The notes under the pieces were generated by a model. The model searched no databases. It worked only from the letters and a program-made list of their open reading frames with translations, and was not told where the DNA came from. A stretch of 64,000 nucleotides of DNA, taken from positions 614,282 through 678,281 of the forward strand of contig OX155980.1 in the NCBI GenBank assembly GCA_944548615.1, written 5' to 3'. This DNA is from Micropterix aruncella (lineage: Eukaryota > Arthropoda > Insecta > Lepidoptera > Micropterigidae). A program made the translations under genes and the position numbers. The stretch's first letter is position 1. Each line of letters starts with the position of its first letter. This document shows, piece by piece, positions 60,701 through 64,000 of this stretch.

Positions 60701-62599
60701 CGATATACATCTTGGAAACCTGCAAATTTGTAAGAAACTACGATCAGTATTTCAAAATAAACAATGTTGAACACGGCTATAACATAAGAAATAAACATGA
60801 GCTACAAGCACCCAAGCCAAATTTAACTCTATTTAAAAAAAAAATGTTACTCAATTCAATAAAAATCTATAACCCCCTATCTGCAAATATCAAAGAAATA
60901 AAAGGAAAAGGGTTTACCGCAGCGTTGAAAAAATGGCAACGATAAAAGCTTTTACACATTAAACGAATATCTCTCATAATTTTATATTGTGGGCACGTAT
61001 TTTCTTTTTTACAATACTTCAATTAGGAAGATTACACATTTTAAATTATATACATTTCGTATTAATAGGCGGATTTTTGATTATTCCTTGATTTTGATTT
61101 TTTTTCTTTATTACTTTCCTGACGACCTATCGGAAAGGAAAGTATTGTGATCGCGCTAAAAAAAAATTTTGAGATGAAGATGGGAATATATATTTTGAGA
61201 CTCCCTGAGACGATTGAGACTATTTCCAGACCGATCTCTGTCTGTATGTATGTCTGTATGTCTGTCTGTATGTATGTATTCTTCCACGATAGCGCCCAGA
61301 CGCTTAATCGGATTGAGCTGAAATTTGGTATATAAGCTTCTGTTAACCGTCGGAGGAACCCATTAGTTTTTGGAGTCCCTACGCCCTACGGTTGTGGTAC
61401 CTCCCATACAAATTTGGGGTTCCCGGCGAAAAAATTGTTTCCGCGATAGCGCCCAGACGCTTAATCTGTCTAAGTTAAAATTTGGCATAGAAGCTTCTGT
61501 TAACCATCGGAAGAACCTATTAGTTTTTGGGGTACTTACGACCAACGTTTGGGGTACCTGCCATACAAATTTGGGGAACCTTGATTACATCGTTCGTTTT
61601 TTCGCACCTCCCCGGATACTAGTCAGGAAAGTCTTGGGGTGACACAACCGATTTTTTTTTATATTATTGGTGAATTATTTGTATTAATTTTCTTCTACTG
61701 TTAGTGCTACTTATCCGGTCTTTTTAGATTTTTTTCATGTTATATTTCTCTTTTAAATGTTATTTCAGGCCATTCAATGAACATTACGAATTATTATTGA
61801 TTTAATTTAGATATTATAGGCAAACTAGTGAAATAATTTCATTTTTTATTAAGAAGTTACAAAATTAGCAGATAAGTAAGTTTGTCAATCTGTTATAATA
61901 ACAGGTAATTGTGAGAGACATAGTTTTACGCATTATAACCATAAATGTACCACCACAATTTCGGTCAAAAAATATATTTCTAATTCTATTTCTTTGATAT
62001 TCTGTAGAAAAAAATCATGATATTAATATTCAAAATTAAAAAAAACTGTTGTATTTGTATTTATTTCACTAGGTGGGTGCTCACTAATAAAAACTTATCC
62101 TGTATAGTTTCCCCTTAAAAATTATGACAGAATTTGTTATATGCAGCTTGTGAACCATAGTTCATGAATTCAACTATATAGTCAGCGGTTGGGTATTGAT
62201 CTTGGGATTAACTTTTTGCTACGTACATTAGGTCATAAGGATAGGGGATTGAGGGGATTGAGGGACTACTTCTTTCTATCTAATAAGATATCCTGCTGGA
62301 CTACTTCTTTGATCTTTTCTATAGATAAATAAAACCTGATTAGCCTTCGTTCCGAAGATATTATTTAGACTTGGCCTAATATCACTGTATTAATTATCCC
62401 GACCCAGGTAATAGAAAATCTGTCCCAGCTGCAAGCGAGCAGTGGTCACTTCATCTGCTTACCGCGGCCACCCAACTGCCCCCGCGACATCTACGAGCTG
62501 ATGAGGGAATGCTGGAGACGCGACGACTCCGACAGACCGACCTTCAAGGAAATCCATCTGTTCCTGCAGCGGAAGAACCTGGGATACGTCGCCTCGTGA
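27694..62599 (+). CDS. Ddr: Discoidin domain receptor tyrosine kinase, 13 coding exons
   Basis: Single-pass membrane receptor tyrosine kinase; in animals this family binds collagen outside the cell and signals by slow autophosphorylation. Exons join at 27694-27781, 31271-31376, 47437-47668, 48882-49029, 51476-51762, 52218-52425, 52776-53246, 53385-53566, 56407-56529, 56720-56829, 58523-58774, 59216-59462 and 62408-62599. They total 2,646 nt, with every junction GT-AG and in phase. Domains: signal peptide about 1-25, discoidin domain about 32-188, discoidin-like domain about 192-356, transmembrane helix about 392-414, juxtamembrane region to about 600, kinase about 602-875. Catalytic Lys641 (VAVK), HRD 730-732 and DFG 750-752 are present, with activation-loop tyrosines 758, 762 and 763. 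The protein is 881 residues, close to the usual DDR length. The start is the first in-frame ATG and leads straight into a signal peptide. Whether ligand binding and kinase activity are retained is inference. Confidence 0.95.
28440..29104 (-). mobile_element. Repeat G, full-length reverse copy inserted in another G
   Basis: A 665-bp insert flanked by a perfect 14-bp direct repeat, CACTCTGACTAACA (28426-28439 and 29105-29118). Its ends are TGTCAACTACAACGGG and GGGCCCATTAGCTCC. No terminal inverted repeats; the long TSD points to target-primed insertion. The overlapping ORFs on both strands are not conserved in other copies. Confidence 0.85.
29357..29779 (+). mobile_element. LINE K copy 3, 3' end only
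   Basis: Reverse complement of the 3' UTR of LINE K (GTTGCAAAGAAGTTGATCAG inverted; AATAAATAAATAAATAAA tail at 29752-29775). It is inserted in G at the GGTCGCAATTGG site. Confidence 0.8.
30155..30981 (+). mobile_element. Non-autonomous Helitron A, copy 4
   Basis: From TACTAATATTATAAAGAGG to the hairpin GCCCAACGAAGTGGGC and CTAG followed by T. An insert of about 100 bp near 30660-30780 separates its two conserved parts. Confidence 0.78.
31271..31376 (+). CDS. Ddr: Ddr exon 2: start of discoidin domain
   Basis: Residues 30-65, between the acceptor TTTTCAACAG and the donor GTAAGA. It holds the first discoidin cysteine (Cys32, in SQCIAPLG) and the IKASSSYDD segment, which matches the DI-ASS-W loop of vertebrate DDRs. 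The Trp of that vertebrate loop is Tyr54 here. Confidence 0.93.
31505..31760 (-). repeat. LINE 3' UTR fragment with (TTGAA)n tail
   Basis: On the plus strand it opens with an AATTCAATTCAATTCAAT array, then CTGCACTTAGATGCGT. It matches 11315-11500. Confidence 0.6.
31856..32161 (+). mobile_element. Non-autonomous Helitron B, copy 1
   Basis: Starts TCCTACTACTATTATAAACG after an A and ends CACACGGGTGAAGCTAG before a T. TC at the 5' end, CTAG at the 3' end and an A/T target fit a Helitron exactly. It is 306 bp with no ORF. Confidence 0.85.
32355..32920 (+). repeat. Repeat X, forward copy
   Basis: Contains CGAGATGAAGACGGAAATATCC, GAGCCCCCCTGAGACGATTA and the end segment AAAGTCTTAGGTTCACACAGCC. 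The sequence in the middle (32700-32870) is more diverged. Confidence 0.65.
33370..34300 (+). mobile_element. CR1/Jockey-like LINE, 3' half of RT ORF
   Basis: Frames at 33405-33774 and 33805-34125 read [47 protein letters not shown], then [18 protein letters not shown]. These are the RT thumb and C-terminal region of CR1-like elements. A frameshift or stop near 33776 separates them. The element ends in an (AATAAT)n tail. Confidence 0.75.
34310..34600. other. GC-mixed sequence, no recognised feature
   Basis: Unique within the window (CGACGCGCGACGACAGAG and similar). No ORF or splice-bounded exon seen. Confidence 0.35.
34740..35595 (+). mobile_element. LINE T copy 3, RT C-terminus with frameshifts
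   Basis: Overlapping frames give [53 protein letters not shown] and [19 protein letters not shown]. These are in the order of a Jockey-like C-terminus, broken by at least two frameshifts. The tail is (TGTAA)n at 35570-35592. Confidence 0.75.
35700..36083 (-). mobile_element. RNaseH-bearing LINE fragment (R1/I/LOA-like C-terminus)
   Basis: A 75-residue ORF (36083-35859) reads [18 protein letters not shown], then [15 protein letters not shown], the C-terminal cysteine/histidine motif that follows RNaseH in several LINE clades. The 3' UTR (35700-35850) matches 3235-3370. Confidence 0.7.
36084..36882. other. Unassigned; small X fragment
   Basis: 36665-36735 matches the end of X inverted (GATAGTCGGCGACGAGCGCG). 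The rest shows no gene. Confidence 0.4.
36883..37479 (-). mobile_element. Repeat H, copy 4
   Basis: Reverse copy; the right hairpin arm lacks about five bases (AATAATAACG). It lies 215 bp from, and inverted to, copy 5. Confidence 0.85.
37695..38294 (+). mobile_element. Repeat H, copy 5
   Basis: Forward copy. Part of the right hairpin arm is deleted (GCAGCCGCATAATTTAAACG). Four bases separate it from copy 6 in direct orientation. Confidence 0.85.
38299..38872 (+). mobile_element. Repeat H, copy 6
   Basis: Forward copy directly behind copy 5. The right hairpin arm is shortened (GGTAGCAATTTAAACG). Confidence 0.85.
38895..39030 (-). repeat. Repeat X, short reverse fragment
   Basis: Carries GCCATGACCAAATGATGCCT, GCATGCCGAATTTCAGCTC and ACACAGACAGACAAAC. 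Confidence 0.65.
39530..40116 (+). mobile_element. Repeat H, copy 7 (reference copy)
   Basis: Structure of the family: the 5' end TACGTGTGGCACTCGGGGAC is followed by AAAGCTATTGCATAGCA. A large hairpin lies about 110-190 bp in (CTCTATCGGAAAACGTTG ... AACGTCTTCCGATAGAG). The 3' end holds GGCCTAGGCC and the terminal palindrome AAGCTATGCAATAGCTTA. The subterminal 5' and 3' AGCTATTGCATAGC segments are inverted copies of each other. It has no protein-coding capacity. Asymmetric ends, a 3' hairpin and insertion in A/T tracts are reminiscent of non-autonomous Helentrons, but this is unproven. The right hairpin arm is partly deleted in this copy. Confidence 0.85.
40140..40555 (+). repeat. Repeat G, forward copy with internal deletion
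   Basis: Begins GGGAGCTAATGGGCCC and ends TTGTAGTTGACAAC. The segment from the CTCTTGAAACGACC region to the GCGGTAAGGCG region is missing at about 40424. Confidence 0.8.
40805..41377 (-). mobile_element. Repeat H, copy 8
   Basis: Reverse copy. The hairpin loop is deleted, leaving a continuous palindrome (CCGAATCATTTGCAAATGATTCGG). Confidence 0.85.
41378..42940. other. No recognised gene; simple repeats
   Basis: Contains A/T-rich low complexity (41640-41760, 42010-42060) and a G-run at 42350-42367. The ORFs crossing 41967-42484 overlap low complexity and have no recognisable motif. Confidence 0.4.
42942..43060 (+). mobile_element. 5' end of a further Helitron-like element
   Basis: TCTATATATATATAAAACAA followed by CTCGAGAACGGCTGGACCGA resembles the 5' end of common lepidopteran non-autonomous Helitrons. 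It is cut off where H copy 9 begins. Confidence 0.4.
43074..43666 (+). mobile_element. Repeat H, copy 9
   Basis: Forward copy with a complete hairpin (43188-43275). Confidence 0.85.
43668..44285 (+). repeat. Repeat X, forward copy containing Helitron B
   Basis: The two halves (to 43822 and from 44042) join into continuous X sequence. It ends GGGAAAGTTTTAGGGTGACG plus CAACCGATTTTT, the same end as at 61628-61660. Confidence 0.75.
43823..44041 (-). mobile_element. Non-autonomous Helitron B, copy 2
   Basis: On the minus strand it starts TCCTACTAATATTATAAACG and ends CCGCTGGGCGCAGCTAG, with A before and T after. The continuous X sequence on both sides confirms the borders. Confidence 0.88.
44286..44873 (-). 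mobile_element. Repeat H, copy 10
   Basis: Reverse copy directly adjoining the end of X. The hairpin is intact with a few substitutions. Confidence 0.85.
44977..45348 (+). other. Unrecognised 123-residue ORF
   Basis: GC-richer than its surroundings (about 45020-45300) and open on both strands. Contains [16 protein letters not shown] and [18 protein letters not shown] recognise no family, and there is no second copy in the window. It could be chance, an old pseudogene fragment or an exon on either strand. Confidence 0.25.
45349..46195. other. No recognised gene; X start fragment
   Basis: About 45408-45480 matches the beginning of X (GGGAAAGTCTGGTGAACGCGC). The rest is AT-rich with no feature. 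Confidence 0.35.
46200..47045 (+). mobile_element. Jockey-like LINE 3' end with (TTGTA)n tail
   Basis: The ORF at 46272-46541 reads [17 protein letters not shown], then [17 protein letters not shown], typical of a Jockey ORF2 C-terminus. The tail is TGTATTGTATTGTATTGTAT at about 47017-47040. Confidence 0.75.
47437..47668 (+). CDS. Ddr: Ddr exon 3: discoidin domain core
   Basis: Residues 66-142. It contains [25 protein letters not shown] and [17 protein letters not shown], a clear match to the DDR discoidin fold. It follows a 16-kb intron packed with repeats. Confidence 0.96.
47804..48587 (+). mobile_element. Non-autonomous Helitron A, copy 5, in Ddr intron 3
   Basis: Starts TCTATACTAATATTATAAAG and ends with the hairpin CCCAACGAAGTGGG and CAGTTAG (CTAG altered to TTAG). 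It makes up most of the 1.2-kb intron. Confidence 0.8.
48882..49029 (+). CDS. Ddr: Ddr exon 4: end of discoidin domain
   Basis: Residues 143-191 plus one base. [30 protein letters not shown] and YGCYWN match the C-terminal strands of the discoidin domain, including its closing cysteine. The acceptor is TTTTGTAG and the donor GTAAAT. Confidence 0.95.
49624..50149. repeat. Large inverted repeat in Ddr intron 4
   Basis: The left arm (49624-49864) and right arm (49905-50149) are reverse complements of about 240 bp, with roughly ten mismatches, around a ~40-bp loop. Shared landmarks are AACAGACAAGACGAGCTACT and GGAAGCAGTCAGCTCTTTCC. No TSD or transposase found, and no single arm elsewhere in the window. 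Confidence 0.95.
50160..51475. other. Rest of intron 4, no recognised gene
   Basis: AT-rich. The 83-residue minus-strand ORF at 50053-50304 crosses the inverted repeat arm and has no motif. GGTCGTTACGTAG is repeated just upstream of exon 5 (51393 and 51431). Confidence 0.4.
51476..51762 (+). CDS. Ddr: Ddr exon 5: discoidin-like domain, first half
   Basis: Residues 192-287. It begins [15 protein letters not shown], matching the DGL-SY-P-G linker of DDRs, followed by [20 protein letters not shown] and [18 protein letters not shown]. The region is GC-richer than the flanking introns. Confidence 0.96.
52218..52425 (+). CDS. Ddr: Ddr exon 6: discoidin-like domain, second half
   Basis: Residues 288-356 plus one base. 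[13 protein letters not shown] and [20 protein letters not shown] are typical of the end of the DS-like domain. One N-glycosylation sequon (Asn-Ile-Ser) is visible. The donor is GTAATT. Confidence 0.95.
52776..53246 (+). CDS. Ddr: Ddr exon 7: extracellular stalk, transmembrane helix, juxtamembrane
   Basis: Residues 357-513 plus one base. A short stalk with a CIDC pair precedes a strongly hydrophobic helix ([20 protein letters not shown]) and a basic stop-transfer run (RHRQKK). The cytosolic part is tyrosine-rich ([20 protein letters not shown]), as in DDR juxtamembrane regions that recruit signalling adaptors. Translation past the GTAAGT donor at 53247 stops within two codons, so splicing here is required. 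Confidence 0.94.
53385..53566 (+). CDS. Ddr: Ddr exon 8: cytosolic juxtamembrane region
   Basis: Residues 514-574. It contains [18 protein letters not shown], matching the Tyr-x-VP segment before the kinase of other DDRs, then a Ser/Arg-rich low-complexity stretch ([13 protein letters not shown]). Intron 7 before it is only 138 bp. Confidence 0.92.
53567..54865. other. Intron 8, left part, no recognised gene
   Basis: AT-rich; a short direct repeat (TAAATAAAGGGGTCTGA) is present at 54162-54196. Nothing else recognisable. Confidence 0.4.
54868..55140. repeat. Retroelement-like repeat fragment
   Basis: Begins TTCTTCTTCTTCATCAGCGC and continues CCACCGTTGGGCATACGCCT, resembling the CCACTG-TGG-CATAGGCCT segment common in lepidopteran LINE/SINE 3' regions. 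Only one copy in the window. Confidence 0.4.
55418..56310. mobile_element. Terminal-inverted-repeat element with dense internal motif array
   Basis: The ends CTGCCCCCGATAGTAAAAAG and, inverted, CTGCCCCCGATAATAAGAAG form ~34-bp TIRs with about four mismatches. Between them lie about 15 degenerate copies of AAAAGRCGCAwgTGGC in both orientations (for example near 55495, 55565, 55604, 55703, 55800, 55850, 55911, 55963, 56013). There is no transposase ORF. I could not define the target duplication, so the superfamily is open. Confidence 0.75.
56407..56529 (+). CDS. Ddr: Ddr exon 9: kinase start and glycine-rich loop
   Basis: Residues 575-615. [19 protein letters not shown] aligns with the FPR-RL-EKLGEGQFGEV start of DDR kinases. 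The first Gly of G-x-G-x-x-G is Ala609; Gly611 and Gly614 are kept. Confidence 0.94.
56720..56829 (+). CDS. Ddr: Ddr exon 10: kinase N-lobe with catalytic lysine
   Basis: Residues 616-651 plus two bases of codon 652. [14 protein letters not shown] leads to KKLVAVKVL, which carries the ATP-anchoring Lys641. The donor is GTAAGA. Confidence 0.94.
57190..57690 (+). mobile_element. LINE L copy 3, 3' end, in Ddr intron 10
   Basis: Same coding end as copy 1 ([20 protein letters not shown]) and the complete 3' UTR to an (AATAAATA)n tail. Confidence 0.75.
57695..58520. other. Rest of intron 10, no recognised feature
   Basis: AT-rich with no repeat match in the window and no motif in its short ORFs. 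Confidence 0.4.
58523..58774 (+). CDS. Ddr: Ddr exon 11: kinase alpha-C helix to catalytic loop
   Basis: Residues 652-735 plus two bases. [22 protein letters not shown] aligns with the alpha-C and beta-4 segment of DDRs, with Asp658 where Glu is usual. [15 protein letters not shown] is the hinge, and FVHRDLATR is the catalytic loop. Confidence 0.95.
59216..59462 (+). CDS. Ddr: Ddr exon 12: activation loop and C-lobe
   Basis: Residues 736-818. [16 protein letters not shown] carries the DFG motif, followed by an activation loop with [11 protein letters not shown] and [21 protein letters not shown] has Asp800 where tyrosine kinases usually have Trp. Confidence 0.95.
59463..60640. other. Left part of intron 12, no recognised gene
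   Basis: Pyrimidine-rich patches such as CTCTCTCTCTCC near 59511. No coding or repeat signature that I can name. Confidence 0.4.
60640..60990 (+). mobile_element. LINE ORF2 C-terminal fragment in Ddr intron 12
   Basis: The ORF reads [35 protein letters not shown] and [16 protein letters not shown]. These are hallmarks of the extreme C-terminus of Jockey-like LINEs (Y-x-T/I-R-x-...-LP-x-x-I-K). It is truncated at both ends. Confidence 0.7.
61128..61660 (+). repeat. Repeat X, forward copy with a tandemly repeated middle
   Basis: Starts GGAAAGGAAAGTATTGTGATCG and ends GTGACACAACCGATTTTT. Inside, the block GATAGCGCCCAGACGCTTAA (about 61288 and 61446) followed by AAGCTTCTGTTAACC and ATTAGTTTTTGG occurs twice, about 158 bp apart. 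Confidence 0.75.
61661..62407. other. Right part of intron 12, no recognised feature
   Basis: AT-rich. A short direct repeat GGGGATTGAGGGGATTGAGG is present at about 62245. It ends at the acceptor GACCCAG before exon 13. Confidence 0.4.
62408..62599 (+). CDS. Ddr: Ddr exon 13: end of kinase domain and stop
   Basis: Residues 819-881 and TGA at 62597-62599. [15 protein letters not shown] followed by [19 protein letters not shown] matches the last helices of DDR kinases. The protein ends only about ten residues after the kinase fold, as in other DDRs. Confidence 0.95.
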   Translation, partial: VIENLSQLQASSGHFICLPRPPNCPRDIYELMRECWRRDDSDRPTFKEIHLFLQRKNLGYVAS

Positions 62600-62683
62600 G
62601 GCAGGCCAGTGCCGTGTCCTACGATTCCGCAGGGCGTGACGGCCTTAGTTTAGAAAAACTCCTACCAAGACTGCTCTAAAGGC

Positions 62684-62738
62684 GGGCGTACTTTTGTGAA
62701 AATATGTCATAAACTTGACATATTTGAAACATACGCCC
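62684..62738 (+). other. Two-part stem-loop in the Ddr 3' UTR
   Basis: GGGCGTA (62684-62690) pairs with TACGCCC (62732-62738). Inside, AAATATGTCA (62700-62709) pairs perfectly with TGACATATTT (62716-62725) around a 6-nt loop. It begins about 85 nt after the stop codon. Confidence 0.55.
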
Positions 62739-63369
62739 GGCTTAATATATGTACTAAAAATCGTTCGAGCAATGACGTTGTATAGTGCCTCTTCTTAACC
62801 AATACTACTGAGCTAGATATTAATAATGGGAATCAAATAGGACATGAAATCCTAATTACTATAAAATAGTAATATTATTATTTAATTTTATAGTTTTTCA
62901 TCGCGTCATTACCGGTTTTACTTAAGACCCCTTTGCACATTCGCCTAATCGTATGAACTGGCAATCTGTAAAAAATAGTTCTAGAATCTATACTCTAATA
63001 AGACATGGTATCTTCTCCTTGACAATATAAAATTTTTAGTGGTGTAAAGTGATATTAATAATAAATAAATCGAAAAAATCTTATTCTTGTCTTACAATAA
63101 GTGAAATAATTACTAGATTTGTAAATTGATTGTAGCGCTTTATGGGATCAAAAGATGTCGGCAATTCTTGACATTTTCTTAAATTGTACTTAAAGGAAAA
63201 TGCAGAGACAACACGTTAATACATTTTTTATATAATAAAGTATGGCAGACAGTTCCAAATCGCACCAAAGCTAAAAACATGTTGTGCAGGGATACGGGAA
63301 ATTTTGAAGTAAGCTAATTTGCACGAATAAACGCGGGAAAAAACATACGTTATTGGGGAAATCTGGAAT

Positions 63370-63672
63370 TTACGTTTTCATTAATTCGTGAATTGTGTTT
63401 TCATTAACTTTAATTCGCGCAGTATTCTTTGTACGCTTCGTCGCCCAGTCTCTAGCGCAGATGCATGTCGTCGAACGGAGCGGCGAAGGCTCCACTCGAT
63501 GGAATCTCGAACAGCTGCAATGTTCTCTGGGCAGATGAGCAAATGATACACGTCCATGACGTCCTAGCTGGTAATGCTGACGAAAAACCCTTGGCGCAGC
63601 ATTCACACTATCACCATGCCTGTAAAACGCTCTCACAGCGATAGCACGTTCCGCGCCACTCCAATACTCCAT
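63370..63672 (-). pseudogene. ORF resembling the N-terminal helix-turn-helix of a transposon protein (DUF4817-like)
   Basis: A 100-residue ORF begins MEYWSGAERAIAVRAFYRHG and continues DSVNAAPRVFRQHYQL. This resembles the DUF4817-type pattern (W-x-x-x-E-R-x-x-A-V-x-A-[FY], then G-x-S-V-x-x-x-x-R-x-F) found in insect transposon-related proteins. After about residue 45 the similarity fades, which suggests a decayed fragment. It lies antisense in the Ddr 3' region. The family assignment is from memory of the pattern. Confidence 0.4.
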
Positions 63673-64000
63673 GATTACTAAATGGCAACGTGCTTACAAC
63701 AAGTACGCATCGGTTACGAACAACTTCCGGCGCTATAGTGTTGCCAACGCAAACATTCAAAATTTAATTAAGTAACCATTCCCTGCGCAATCACCTACAA
63801 TTGGATTATCGAAATAAGATACAAATATCTAGTCAACTGGTATTGAAGTCACACTCAAAACATAATCATTTTGGTGATAGATTTGTAAGCGACTGTAAAT
63901 AGCTTAAATATTAGGACATACCTGTAAATGAAATAAATTTAAGTATAACATATCAGTTTGTTAACTGTTATTTAAATAAAGCAATCAATGTTATCGATGT

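Larger units (their letters stand above)
62600..63980 (+). promoter_or_regulatory. Ddr 3' UTR region with poly(A) signal candidates
   Basis: AATAAA hexamers lie at 63060, 63064, 63234, 63326, 63932 and 63975. The sequence does not show which is used. The region also holds a stem-loop (62684-62738) and an antisense transposon-like ORF (63370-63672). Confidence 0.5.

Overview
This is eukaryotic nuclear DNA, most probably from a moth or butterfly. The intergenic sequence is AT-rich, genes are split by GT-AG introns, and the repeats include Helitrons of lepidopteran type (5' TC, 3' CTAG, inserted between A and T) and many non-LTR retrotransposon fragments. There are no operons, and I found no rRNA gene, tRNA gene or CRISPR array.

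One host gene is readable from start to stop: a discoidin domain receptor tyrosine kinase (Ddr) on the + strand, from 27694 to 62599. I could join thirteen coding exons with consistent phases and GT-AG borders into 882 codons (881 residues plus stop). Exon 1 carries the signal peptide, exons 2-4 the discoidin (F5/8 type C) domain, exons 5-6 the discoidin-like domain, exon 7 the transmembrane segment, exon 8 the cytosolic juxtamembrane region, and exons 9-13 the tyrosine kinase. The kinase has unusual residues at three normally conserved places: Ala in the first glycine-loop position, Asp at the alpha-C Glu position, and Asp for the Trp of the GVTLWE motif.

The 27 kb upstream of Ddr and most of its large introns (the largest is 16 kb) are made of transposable elements. 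From left to right: a decayed Penelope-like element beside a ~475-bp TA microsatellite (0.1-2.4 kb); a GC-rich 0.66-kb repeat (here 'G') at 3.4-5.4, 12.8-15.3, 28.2-30.0 and 40.1-40.6 kb, in places nested in itself; Helitrons and a repeat here called 'X'; Jockey/CR1/RTE-like LINE fragments throughout; a 0.59-kb hairpin-bearing repeat here called 'H' with ten copies between 10.4 and 44.9 kb; and a nearly perfect 2,175-bp tandem duplication at 18.5-22.8 kb.

Inside the Ddr introns the most unusual structures are a ~240-bp-arm inverted repeat in intron 4 (49.6-50.1 kb) and, in intron 8 (55.4-56.3 kb), a 0.9-kb element with terminal inverted repeats filled with a degenerate GACGCA-type motif in both orientations. 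The element names H, G, X, A and B are labels used only here. Repeat boundaries come from comparing copies within this window, and assignment to named families rests on protein motifs or recalled structural hallmarks, not on database searches.
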